Shown here: piece by piece, positions 1 through 7,676 of the stretch
Position numbering within the stretch: the first letter of the stretch is position 1
How the letters are laid out: every line of letters starts with the position of its first letter
DNA from: a virus
Direction: 5' to 3' (one strand)
IMG/VR virus record: IMGVR_UViG_3300010354_000700
Location: 1-22,937 of that record
Length of the DNA: 22,937 nt
Made by a program: the position numbers and the translations under genes
The notes under the pieces: model-generated
Database searches by the model: none
Seen by the model: only the letters and a program-made list of their open reading frames with translations
Told to the model about the DNA's origin: nothing

Positions 1-291
1 AGTGTAGTTAAGTTTAGGATTAGCGTTGAAGGCTGATTTAGTTGCAACAAAAAACTTACCTGTTTCTGGGTGATGTCCAAATACGATAGAAGGAGAACCG
101 TCATACTTCGTTGTAATACGTGCATTGCTGGCCTTTCCTTGCATTGCGTTAGAAACTGCATGCAGTGTTTTTGTTGCATGCGCATAACCTTCTGCACCAG
201 CATTCAGCACGTGATCTTCAGCATGCTCGAGGTGTTTGAGCTTTTCTTCTGATGCTGCTGCTTCTACTATAATTGATCGAAAACTTTTCAT
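1..291 (-). CDS. KxDG-motif nucleotidyltransferase/ligase-like protein, 3' part cut off by window edge
   Basis: The first 97 codons of a gene that runs out of the window on the left. The N-terminus is helical (many Ala, Glu, His), followed by the motif TKYDGSPSIVFG at about residues 61-72. This matches motif I of covalent nucleotidyltransferases (DNA/RNA ligases and capping enzymes), where the Lys (K62) would be adenylylated. From memory, marine T4-like phages carry uncharacterised proteins with exactly this kind of motif. The remaining ligase motifs would lie outside the window, so activity cannot be judged. The ATG at 291 directly follows the TAA of the upstream gene (TAAATG), so it is probably co-translated with the large unknown protein at 292-1704. 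It could be a real ligase, a capping-like enzyme or a degenerate relative. Confidence 0.75.
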   Translation of the reverse strand, partial: MKSFRSIIVEAAASEEKLKHLEHAEDHVLNAGAEGYAHATKTLHAVSNAMQGKASNARITTKYDGSPSIVFGHHPETGKFFVATKSAFNANPKLNYT

Positions 292-1704
292 TTAATATAA
301 CTTTATGAAAGGTCCAGCATCGCTGGTTTGTTTTTGTGAACCATAGAATAAACAAGCTAGGAAATCGTTTAATATGCCCTTTTGATCAAACCGCATCATG
401 CTGCTTATATAATGCAACGCTTGAAGTTTATTTGAAAAACGATTGGCATAATCAGTACTTTTTTGTTCAAGTGTTGTTGATGTAACTAAAAACGCTTCAA
501 ACTGTTCCGGAGTCGTAATTTGAACACCCCAATCAATTGATACACCATCAAGTCTGTATTTATAAACGTCTGTAAAAAGGGCCTTGTACATATCAAAGTC
601 TTCTTTTTTCCATTTACCTACAACAGGCAACTCTGATCCTTTTACTCTTTTCTGAAGATTTTTAAAAAAGAAATTATCTATAACGCTTGATGGAACTTTA
701 CCAAGACGGGCACCACCTGTATACTTTGTTAGCTCTGTTTGTACTGTCTCACGTGCCCCTTGTCCTGGAAACCCTCTTACTTGAGCCGGCACGCTTCCAT
801 CACCAACTCCTATTGTAAAGGCCAAGTCTTTTGTTTTTAACTTTTCATTTTCAATATCTAAATTACACGTAATTTGTTTTAACTTAAATATGTGGTCTAT
901 TCGTTGCTGGTAATCGGGTTGTTGTTCGTCTACATTTACTTCTTCAACTTTTGCTAGTGTTTGTGTGGGAGCTAGTTTTTTTAGTGATATGCCAATTAGT
1001 TCTTTTGCTTTGAGTTTACTACGCATGTAATCATTGAGTACTTTGATATCTTTCACACCACTCAAATACTGATTCAAGACCTCATTTAGCTCATTCTTAA
1101 TTTTTTGTTCATGCTGTTTGGATACGATGTAAACGTCTGCAGGGTTCCAAGAATCTTTTTTTCTTACACCCATTTGTTTTGCAACAAGTTCAATCTGTTT
1201 CATGATACCGGTTTCACGGTAGTAATTGTATCCTCTTTCAGGACCTAAGTATTGTTTTAGTCCACGTGCCTGTCCTTCAAACGTCTTTATCCATGTATCA
1301 TCGACATTTGGATATACTTTTTTTAGTTCTGTAAAAGAGGGGAAAAGACGTTCTTCAATGTATTTTTCAAAGTAAAGAAGCGACCCCTCTTCTTGTTTTT
1401 TTGTCTCGATAGCAGACCCTATTCCAGCGCCGACGTTAACACTTCCCGTCCCATATTCAATTTTCAACTTTTTTACATCTACACCAGCTGCAGCTAGCGT
1501 TGCTCGAACATCAAATATTGGAACACCACGTGCTTCAAGATCGCGTGAAATTTTAACAAACTGGTAGGTTGTGTTTGGATCAAGAATAATATCTACTTGA
1601 TATCTTAGTTTGACAATAGAAAATAGCTTAGCTACTTCAAGAGAATGTAACTTTTTCTTTTGAAGAATTTCTTCTGCTGATTTAGGGACGTAATTGAATG
1701 CCAT
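292..1704 (-). CDS. large phage protein of unknown function
   Basis: A 470-residue soluble protein rich in Lys and charged residues. It has no signal peptide or membrane segment and no catalytic motif I recognise. A Gly-rich stretch near residues 85-100 (IEYGTGSVNVGAG) resembles segments in other marine phage hypothetical proteins, but I cannot name a family. The ATG at 1704 was chosen because it gives a natural N-terminus (MAFNYVPKS). An in-frame ATG at 1737 would add 11 residues and overlap the glycosyltransferase gene by 19 nt. Neither start has a clear Shine-Dalgarno. A late-promoter-like AATAAATA lies just upstream (1713-1720). The stop abuts the start of the KxDG protein, suggesting a functional pair. 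It could be a virion or DNA-associated protein; function unknown. Confidence 0.8.
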   Translation of the reverse strand: MAFNYVPKSAEEILQKKKLHSLEVAKLFSIVKLRYQVDIILDPNTTYQFVKISRDLEARGVPIFDVRATLAAAGVDVKKLKIEYGTGSVNVGAGIGSAIETKKQEEGSLLYFEKYIEERLFPSFTELKKVYPNVDDTWIKTFEGQARGLKQYLGPERGYNYYRETGIMKQIELVAKQMGVRKKDSWNPADVYIVSKQHEQKIKNELNEVLNQYLSGVKDIKVLNDYMRSKLKAKELIGISLKKLAPTQTLAKVEEVNVDEQQPDYQQRIDHIFKLKQITCNLDIENEKLKTKDLAFTIGVGDGSVPAQVRGFPGQGARETVQTELTKYTGGARLGKVPSSVIDNFFFKNLQKRVKGSELPVVGKWKKEDFDMYKALFTDVYKYRLDGVSIDWGVQITTPEQFEAFLVTSTTLEQKSTDYANRFSNKLQALHYISSMMRFDQKGILNDFLACLFYGSQKQTSDAGPFIKLY

Positions 1705-1712
1705 AGTGTCTA

Positions 1713-1720
1713 TATTTATT
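1713..1720 (-). promoter_or_regulatory. late-promoter-like octamer AATAAATA
   Basis: The minus strand reads AATAAATA, one base off the T4 late consensus TATAAATA, overlapping the TAA stop of the glycosyltransferase gene. The ATG at 1704 is only 8 nt downstream, which would give an almost leaderless mRNA, so the call is uncertain. Confidence 0.3.
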
Positions 1721-2471
1721 AGAACACTCGTTCCCATTCAAAGTTAATCACCTTCTTTGACATTCTACCTTCATGAGTTTTATTTCGCTCTTGTATAAAA
1801 TTTTTAAGAGCGAACCGTTTTTCCTGGTCGGCCCAAACACCGGTAGGATGTATAAGCGTCTTATCATCCGGATATATTGTGAAAGGAACATCTGTCCATG
1901 TCACGTCTCGAGCTCCGCGCACGTATTTAACTTGCCAAAAGTCGACCTTTTGACGTTTAGCAACGAGCCTTAGCGCATCAAGAAAATAACGATCTCCAAA
2001 GTGAATGTTAACAAGCTCTTCGTCATAACCACCCGTCTTCCAAAATGTTTCTTTATGAACAAGATACTCGTTAACAGAAAACCGATCTTTTGACGATTTA
2101 ACTATTTCCCAAAAAGAGTAATATTTCGTCTTTTTAAGATTAGCTTCATTTTTAAATATTGAACGTAGAGTAGCATCGGGGAATCTTCTATCAATATCAG
2201 ACATAAGATTCCACTCCGAAGTGGTTTCTTTCATTAACAAATTACGTGTGCCATGTGAATTAAAGCCAATATCTTCCTTCACTCGAAAAAGTCTCATGTT
2301 TGTCGATGGAGGCCTTTTTTCAAAAAAATCTACCGCTGGCTTTCGCATAGACCCATCGTCACCAATATTAAGCATGAATGGACACCCCGCATCATCCATT
2401 CTTTTCATAGCTTCGTACCACCATTTTAAAAAATGGGGTTCGTTGTAATATGTGATATTGATCGAAATCAT
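1719..2471 (-). CDS. glycosyltransferase, GT-A fold (family 2-like)
   Basis: A 250-residue protein expected to transfer a sugar from a nucleotide-sugar donor. The N-terminus ISINITYYNEPHFLKWW (residues 2-18) is the typical first strand and nucleotide-binding loop of GT2 enzymes. GDDGS (37-41) is the second acidic motif, SDIDR (91-95) is the DxD-type metal/sugar-nucleotide site, and KTGGYDEEL near 145-153 is the usual acceptor-side motif. No membrane segment is seen, so it should be cytoplasmic. The start overlaps the stop of the upstream methyltransferase by 4 nt (ATGA), so translation is probably coupled. It is the last gene of the cluster 1719-5021. Acceptor and sugar cannot be told from sequence. 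Confidence 0.85.
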   Translation of the reverse strand: MISINITYYNEPHFLKWWYEAMKRMDDAGCPFMLNIGDDGSMRKPAVDFFEKRPPSTNMRLFRVKEDIGFNSHGTRNLLMKETTSEWNLMSDIDRRFPDATLRSIFKNEANLKKTKYYSFWEIVKSSKDRFSVNEYLVHKETFWKTGGYDEELVNIHFGDRYFLDALRLVAKRQKVDFWQVKYVRGARDVTWTDVPFTIYPDDKTLIHPTGVWADQEKRFALKNFIQERNKTHEGRMSKKVINFEWERVF

Positions 2472-2980
2472 GAAGAATAGTGTGCAATAATCAATTTATT
2501 CATAGTGTTGATTTTTGATTGCCACCAGTGTTTTGGCTTTACTGTGGCATGCGCATTTGTTCCGTCTACTAGTTTTTTACTTGCCGGCCGTGTGCTAATA
2601 TTTAAAAAGACAGCCTTCTTAGCCAAAGAGCATAAATCAATTAGAACTTCATCAACACAACTCTCTGGTACATGCTCAAGTACATCAATGCACAAGACAA
2701 GGTCTGCTTGTTCGGTCGGTTTGTTTGAGAATTGCTCAACGCCTGGATCATACAAAAAGACTCTATCTAATCCAAACAGTGTTTGTAAATTATGGAATGA
2801 CCATGCACGTGCTTTACCACACCCATAGTCGATACAGGTTTTAATGTTTGAATGTTTAATTAATGCTTCAATCTCTGATGTGTAGGTAGTAAGAGAGTGA
2901 CCAGTAAAAAATTCAGGGTGTTTAATGTGAGTATCACGATAAACGTTAATACTGTTTTGGAGTTCTTGCGATGGTGTCAT
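2468..2980 (-). CDS. class I SAM-dependent methyltransferase (small)
   Basis: A 170-residue protein with the Rossmann-type methyltransferase signature: motif I IDYGCGKARAW (residues 50-60, SAM binding), an acidic residue at the end of strand 2 (YDPG, D79) and the post-motif DLVLCIDVLEHVPES (93-107). It lacks the C-terminal extension of larger families. Its 5' end overlaps the 3' end of the GT8-like gene by 35 nt. It lies between two glycosyltransferases, so a sugar, lipid or glycan intermediate is the likely substrate rather than DNA (inference). The start at 2980 has only a weak upstream GGA. Confidence 0.82.
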   Translation of the reverse strand: MTPSQELQNSINVYRDTHIKHPEFFTGHSLTTYTSEIEALIKHSNIKTCIDYGCGKARAWSFHNLQTLFGLDRVFLYDPGVEQFSNKPTEQADLVLCIDVLEHVPESCVDEVLIDLCSLAKKAVFLNISTRPASKKLVDGTNAHATVKPKHWWQSKINTMNKLIIAHYSS

Positions 2981-3653
2981 ATTCTTTCATCCAATAATGT
3001 GAGTACGTGGTGTTTTTATAGTTATCAAACCAAGGACCACCATCTGTATAATGAATAGCTTTTGGATTAGCGAGTAGGTAATAGTCATCTAATACATTCC
3101 AGTCAAGTGGAATACTTCCAATCTCATTATCATTCAACCAATCAAACGTATGTAGCTTACGTCCAGGTGTAACTGTATTAACAAAATTTGGTGTTAATAG
3201 TCGGTTTGCAGGGTGCCGGTTATTGTACACGATGAGGCTAGCCCAGTTCTTACGTGGCATCTGATGTTGTACTACACCATCCATTTTTATAGCTGTTCGC
3301 GGGATATATGCGGGATGTTTGCACACACTAATAGCTTTAGATGGATCTATACTGAAGAGTAGTTCTGTTATATCGGAAAGAAACAAAAAATCACAATCAC
3401 AAAAAATAGAATATTGATTTTTGTTTCCAAATTCTTCCATATACGGAATCATGAAACGTGTGTAGGTAAAACTTGTTGATTGATTTGGTTCCCAAGGTCT
3501 TTCAAAATCAGGCACTTCTTGTATACGAAGGAACTTGACAGCAACGTTGTTTGCAATTACAGGAGAAAGACGCGAAAGTATTGAATGTTTGCAAACACGT
3601 GCAGCAATATCTTCACGTTCATCGTAACCAATGTACACGTTAAATTTAATCAT
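2946..3653 (-). CDS. glycosyltransferase, family 8-like
   Basis: A 235-residue GT-A protein. MIKFNVYIGYDERED at the N-terminus, FTYTRFMIPYM (62-72) and the metal-binding DxD within FCDCDFLFLSDI (84-95) follow the order seen in GT8 retaining galactosyl/glucosyl transferases. The late motif AIHYTDGGPWF (about 199-209) is the typical GT8 C-terminal sugar-nucleotide/metal site. No membrane anchor is visible. The gene overlaps its upstream neighbour by 8 nt and its downstream neighbour by 35 nt. Its donor is probably UDP-hexose, by family precedent only. Confidence 0.82.
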   Translation of the reverse strand: MIKFNVYIGYDEREDIAARVCKHSILSRLSPVIANNVAVKFLRIQEVPDFERPWEPNQSTSFTYTRFMIPYMEEFGNKNQYSIFCDCDFLFLSDITELLFSIDPSKAISVCKHPAYIPRTAIKMDGVVQHQMPRKNWASLIVYNNRHPANRLLTPNFVNTVTPGRKLHTFDWLNDNEIGSIPLDWNVLDDYYLLANPKAIHYTDGGPWFDNYKNTTYSHYWMKEYDTIARTPKQY

Positions 3654-4443
3654 GACGAAGATGTCCTAAGAATGCTTTATCAGGCATATATGATTTATAT
3701 ACTCTCTTAAAGAGTTCTATCTTATTTTCTGCTTGGAGAAAACGCGCTTCAATGTTTGATATAACATTTTTCCATTCAGAAGCATTTTTTTCAATCACTG
3801 CATAACCAAATGAAGTTGTAGTTAATGAACCACCATTAGCAAATAAAACAGAAGGGACATGCATAAACTTTGCCGGCCACGCTGCCGTTCCATGATAACC
3901 AACAAATCCTCTCGCTTCTTGTAAGATACTTATTAAGTAAGAAGTAGGTGTACGATAATCAACCACTTCAACATCGTATCCTTTTTCTTCAAGTAGATTA
4001 ACGATGGAACCCCAGAAAGGTGCTGCTGGATCTTTCCACCCTTTACCATAATCTTTTAACGATTGTGAGTTGCCTTCGGTTGAATTTACAACAACAAGGT
4101 TACTCAAAGGCTTATTTGGTTTTTTGGGAAACCAGTAGTTGTGAAAAGGATCTTTACCAACTACAGCCCAGTCATAGTTAGTGTGATTTATGTCTAGTGG
4201 GTTTTTAAATTTGTGCAATACAGTTACGTCTGTGGTACTTTTATAACACATTTTTTCTATGTAACAAGCACGTACCCAAAGCGGCTCAGGATCATGCGGG
4301 TGAATTTTATGTTCATGACCATGTTCCCAACGAAAAGTAAGATTTACCTTTTCGCTGAGCTTTTTTGAGAGGTTGTGTGCATAACAAATTGGGGAAACTA
4401 TATCGCCATATCCTACCTTCCCCTTCCACTGTATATCAATCAT
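3646..4443 (-). CDS. GT-B-like glycosyltransferase (heptosyltransferase-like)
   Basis: A 265-residue protein with two Rossmann-like halves. The N-terminal loop QWKGKVGYGDIVSPICYA (about 5-22) resembles the Gly-rich acceptor-side loop of GT9 heptosyltransferases. ARGFVGYHGTAAWPAKFM (about 177-194) with the following VPSVLFANGG resembles the C-terminal donor site, where such enzymes read G-x-D/H-[ST]-G followed by Ala and Pro. The ATG at 4443 was preferred over one 63 nt upstream because it overlaps the preceding stop as ATGA and gives MIDIQWKGKVGYGD as a sensible first strand. The family assignment is by motif resemblance; it could be another GT-B type. Confidence 0.6.
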   Translation of the reverse strand: MIDIQWKGKVGYGDIVSPICYAHNLSKKLSEKVNLTFRWEHGHEHKIHPHDPEPLWVRACYIEKMCYKSTTDVTVLHKFKNPLDINHTNYDWAVVGKDPFHNYWFPKKPNKPLSNLVVVNSTEGNSQSLKDYGKGWKDPAAPFWGSIVNLLEEKGYDVEVVDYRTPTSYLISILQEARGFVGYHGTAAWPAKFMHVPSVLFANGGSLTTTSFGYAVIEKNASEWKNVISNIEARFLQAENKIELFKRVYKSYMPDKAFLGHLRHD

Positions 4444-5021
4444 TCCTTGGTGATCACCATTATATAAAAAGGAGGATAAACCTTTTCCCCTTGAACTTGA
4501 ACCCAACCGCGCAGGCTACTATTAGGAGCGTTAAACGAAGAAGTCCAGGTCCGAATATTTCTAAACCCCTTACTATGCAACCGTCTACGTAGGAGTTTCT
4601 CGTTTTCCTCAATACAAACATCCTCAATAACATAGAACTTCGTCCATTTATCCATCATGTTGAGAAAGACTTTCCACTGAACATCAGGACGATGATCACC
4701 ATCATCAATAATCATATCGTATGGTTGTGTTACAACACTGTTAATGAAGTTAGTATCAGTTGCATCGCCACGGAAAATAGGAACATCAGCTGCAGCTTCA
4801 ACAAGGGGCTTTTCACGAAGCTCAATACCATGAATTGTTCCATTAGGAATCAAATGCTTCCATGCAGCAAGCGATTGTCCTTCCAAAACTCCAACTTCTA
4901 AGATTGATTCTGGTACATGTTCGTTAAAAATAGTTGAATATGCTTGTTGATAATTGTGTCGTCTCGGACCTTTATCAGTACCGTATAACGAAAAGGCTTC
5001 AGCAATTGTACTCTTATCCAT
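4440..5021 (-). CDS. SAM-dependent methyltransferase (DDGDH type)
   Basis: A 193-residue class I methyltransferase. FSLYGTDKGPRRHNY (10-24), ILEVGVLEGQSLAAW (40-54, SAM site), FRGDATD (83-89) and DMIIDDGDHRPD (102-113) are typical of the sugar/natural-product O-methyltransferase group (related to macrocin- and rhamnosyl-modifying enzymes), in which the Asp/His cluster can bind a metal ion. The start has a good TAGGAG five nt upstream. It opens the glycan cluster, and its stop overlaps the next gene's start (ATGA). A sugar hydroxyl is the likely target; this is inferred from family and neighbours. Confidence 0.85.
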   Translation of the reverse strand: MDKSTIAEAFSLYGTDKGPRRHNYQQAYSTIFNEHVPESILEVGVLEGQSLAAWKHLIPNGTIHGIELREKPLVEAAADVPIFRGDATDTNFINSVVTQPYDMIIDDGDHRPDVQWKVFLNMMDKWTKFYVIEDVCIEENEKLLRRRLHSKGFRNIRTWTSSFNAPNSSLRGWVQVQGEKVYPPFYIMVITKE

Positions 5022-5029
5022 AAAAACTC

Positions 5030-5470
5030 CTAGGTGATTTGTTGTCTATATTCTTGATATAAGGCATACAGTATATATTCCATACTTGAAGCCTCTATTT
5101 CCCATGGTAAATCATAATAACTTATACTGTCTGCATCGATACTTTGTCCCTTCCATTTTGTATGATCATCGTTCAATTCACCTTTTGCAAACTGTTTGAG
5201 ATGTACCATTTCGTGTGCAAGGGTTTGTATCATACTCTTTGTAGACTTTTTTCTTTTGAGCTGTATCTCAAATTCGCGCGGTTTATACCAATCATTATAG
5301 TACGTTATACAACAATTGCCAAGATCAGGTATTGTTGATACTAGGATGATTTCAATGTGGATATGTTTGTAGAGTTGCTTTGATAACAGTTCTTTTCCGT
5401 AGAACTTTGTAGCAGCAATTAGCTCTTGCTCAAAGTAAGGATTTTTTGAACCAGTTACGAGGACTTTCAT
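5030..5470 (-). CDS. SprT-like zinc metallopeptidase
   Basis: A 146-residue protein with the zinc-protease motif LAHEMVHLKQFAKGEL (about 85-100; HEMVH gives two His ligands and the catalytic Glu). A later PWEIEASSMEY (about 122-132) contains Glu residues suited to be the third ligand. Size and layout match the phage SprT-like/WLM-type single-domain peptidases. Relatives process DNA-protein crosslinks or phage proteins, but no substrate can be assigned here. The start overlaps the stop of the tiny membrane protein upstream (TAATG). No signal peptide is seen, so it acts in the cytoplasm. Confidence 0.8.
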   Translation of the reverse strand: MKVLVTGSKNPYFEQELIAATKFYGKELLSKQLYKHIHIEIILVSTIPDLGNCCITYYNDWYKPREFEIQLKRKKSTKSMIQTLAHEMVHLKQFAKGELNDDHTKWKGQSIDADSISYYDLPWEIEASSMEYILYALYQEYRQQIT

Positions 5471-5649
5471 TAATTCTTTGTTTTTTCTTCTTTTATTTTT
5501 GGTTCTCTAAGTGACTCACCTATCATAATCCAAATATCAACAGGACTATTAAAAAGAAAAATAAACACCCTTATCGCTGTTGCTACAAAAAACGCTGTAA
5601 CAGACAAAGGAAATACAATAAGCCACAACAAAAACTGAGCAGGGAGCAT
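5470..5649 (-). CDS. small membrane protein, 59 residues
   Basis: A short gene filling the gap between the helicase and the peptidase exactly: its ATG overlaps the helicase TAA and its TAA overlaps the peptidase ATG, both as TAATG. This perfect fit is the main evidence that it is real. The protein begins with a hydrophobic stretch (about residues 5-33, LLWLIVFPLSVTAFF...), then a short loop and a charged Lys/Glu tail ending KTKN. It should be a membrane protein with one or two segments and a cytoplasmic basic tail. No family recognised. Confidence 0.75.
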   Translation of the reverse strand: MLPAQFLLWLIVFPLSVTAFFVATAIRVFIFLFNSPVDIWIMIGESLREPKIKEEKTKN

Positions 5650-7019
5650 TAACTAAATCCTTTGAAAGCATCCTTAGTAAACTTCTTATCTACATTTTTA
5701 TCAAAAAGAGGTATGTCTGAAACAATATCATCTTGCGCTGACTGCTCAACGTTATATAATTTCATTTTTGATCTATCCACACCAATCACAAACTTTTTGT
5801 ACTTAGAGGGATCTGCATAACGGTTTTTCAGTTGCTTGAACATAAGTTGGTTTAGTTCTTCCAATTCTTCAGAAGTAATAATAGCAAACATCATATCCAC
5901 AGTAGCTGGTAATCCAAACGATTCAGACGTGTTTTCTAATCCCACATCCGAATTAGAATAACCGGCTCGATTTGTTTGTGTAGCTGATACAACAGGGACA
6001 TTAAATTCAACTGCTAAACCACGAATCTCTTCAGCAATTGCTTTTACGTATGTATATGAATTAACATTTGCTGATTGCTTCAATCTACTCGATGAGCAAA
6101 TGTTTAAGTAGTCAATGTAAATTATGTCCGGTTTGAACTTTTTCTTCTGATTTAGCTCATTCAACAGGTGTCTGAAGTTAGCAGCACTAGCAGAGGATGT
6201 TGGGTATTCTTTGATGATAAGCTGCCCCACAGTCTTTTCTTTGACACGCTGCAGTTTCTTCTCAAAGACATCTCTCGGTAAAAGTGCAATTTCATCCAGA
6301 GCTACATTCATCAGATTAGCATCGATACGTTCGGCAATCCGTTCTTCAGCCATCTCTAACGTAATATAAAGTACATTGTGCCCCTGCACAATATTAGCAG
6401 CGGCACAATGACACATGAACAACGATTTACCAACTCCTGTACCAGCCAGCGCTACATTAAGAGTTTTCCTGGGCAAGCCACCCTTCGTCACCCTATTCAA
6501 GTAATCTAAATCGAAAGGAATCCTCTCTTCTTTGCGATGATAGAAATCATATCGCTGTTCAATATCTTGAAAGAAGTCATGCCCAATTTGTGTATCAAAA
6601 GATACAGCCAACGCTTGCTCGAGTAAAGAAGGGATAACGTTAGGACTATGTTGCCCGGTCTTATCATCGAGAATTTTAATTGAGTTAGAGATAGCATTAT
6701 AGATGGCGCGATCTTTACAAAACTTCTCCGTTTGTGATACAAGCCAATCCAAATCTGTTTGCTGCTCAGCAAACGTAGCAATCTTTTGTTTGGCTAGACC
6801 AAACTCGTCTTGTGAAAGGGAATTTACATTCTCAAGATCAATAGTCAATGCAGTCTGATTAGGGAAAGCATTATACTTTACAACGTATGCTGCGATTGTC
6901 TTGTAAATTTCCCGATCAATCTTATTAGTAAAATAATCTTGAACTAAAAAAGGTATGACCTTACGACCATACCTTTCATTAAAGATTAGATTACTAAAAA
7001 TCAAATCTTCAATATTCAT
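5649..7019 (-). CDS. 41: replicative DNA helicase, DnaB/T4 gp41-like
   Basis: A 456-residue hexameric 5'-3' helicase that would unwind DNA at the phage fork and recruit primase. An N-terminal helical domain (1-160) precedes a RecA-like motor: Walker A LAGTGVGKS (191-199), catalytic Glu region YITLEMAEERIAER (218-231), Walker B DIIYIDYLNICSS (298-310) and the downstream ATQTNRAG sensor loop. Length is close to T4 gp41 (475). The ATG follows the oxygenase stop with no gap (TAAATG), and its own stop overlaps the tiny membrane protein. No primase (gp61) lies next to it in this window. Confidence 0.93.
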   Translation of the reverse strand: MNIEDLIFSNLIFNERYGRKVIPFLVQDYFTNKIDREIYKTIAAYVVKYNAFPNQTALTIDLENVNSLSQDEFGLAKQKIATFAEQQTDLDWLVSQTEKFCKDRAIYNAISNSIKILDDKTGQHSPNVIPSLLEQALAVSFDTQIGHDFFQDIEQRYDFYHRKEERIPFDLDYLNRVTKGGLPRKTLNVALAGTGVGKSLFMCHCAAANIVQGHNVLYITLEMAEERIAERIDANLMNVALDEIALLPRDVFEKKLQRVKEKTVGQLIIKEYPTSSASAANFRHLLNELNQKKKFKPDIIYIDYLNICSSSRLKQSANVNSYTYVKAIAEEIRGLAVEFNVPVVSATQTNRAGYSNSDVGLENTSESFGLPATVDMMFAIITSEELEELNQLMFKQLKNRYADPSKYKKFVIGVDRSKMKLYNVEQSAQDDIVSDIPLFDKNVDKKFTKDAFKGFS

Positions 7020-7676
7020 TTAGGTCCCTGGTGGAAGGAAGTCGATGTTGAACGATAGAGATATACGAGGGCCATCTACTTGCATAGGTGGGACATGATG
7101 ATATAGCCACGACGGCCACATTGTCATAGAGCCGGTCTGCGGTTTAATAATCATTTGTTCTGAAGTGAAAGGGCCAGCATCTTCTGGTCGAATCACAGGC
7201 TCATGCATACGTAGATCTTTTGTTGGATTGAAGAAAATGAAAGGACTCATTTCATCACTTACTTCAGCATAGAACGTACCAGAGAAAGTAGAACGCGCAT
7301 GATTGTGCGGAGGATGGTATCCACCTTTACGCATAACATTGACCCACAACTGAATTGAGCACTTATCATAGTTGCACTCATATTTCAGCTCACGGCCAAA
7401 TGCACAAGCAACGCCGTAAATAGCTTCTTTCAATTGCTTGATACCAGTAACATGATCAAGCTCTTGACGATTAAAGAAGGTTGTAAAGCCACCTTCATAA
7501 TTCTTCGACTCACCTGCCAATTGCAGGAGTCCAGCTTTCATCTCCGCAATTGGTAGATCCAGCTTGACAGTTGTAATCAACGTTGGAAAAATAGGCTGGT
7601 AGTTAAGTTTATTAAACTCTGCCGTGTCAGCCGTATAAGACGGAGAGTCTGTTGTCACCAAAGCATTTTCACTCAT
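7020..7676 (-). CDS. 2-oxoglutarate/Fe(II)-dependent oxygenase (TIGR02466-like)
   Basis: A 218-residue double-stranded beta-helix oxygenase. The iron-binding region GYHPPHNHARSTFSGTFYAE (119-138), the distal His in MWPSWLYHHVPP (186-197) and the 2OG-binding Arg in RISLSFNID (204-212) are in the order of the putative 2OG-Fe(II) oxygenases common in marine T4-like phages. Substrate unknown; protein hydroxylation or nucleic-acid modification are both possible. It sits between uvsX and gp41, overlapping the uvsX stop by 8 nt, with GGAG about 9 nt before the ATG. Confidence 0.87.
   Translation of the reverse strand: MSENALVTTDSPSYTADTAEFNKLNYQPIFPTLITTVKLDLPIAEMKAGLLQLAGESKNYEGGFTTFFNRQELDHVTGIKQLKEAIYGVACAFGRELKYECNYDKCSIQLWVNVMRKGGYHPPHNHARSTFSGTFYAEVSDEMSPFIFFNPTKDLRMHEPVIRPEDAGPFTSEQMIIKPQTGSMTMWPSWLYHHVPPMQVDGPRISLSFNIDFLPPGT

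Noticed and set aside
557-564. TATAAATA on the minus strand inside the large unknown gene
   Set aside because: Perfect octamer but within coding sequence and about 265 nt from the next gene start; probably chance in AT-rich DNA, though an internal late promoter for the KxDG gene cannot be excluded.
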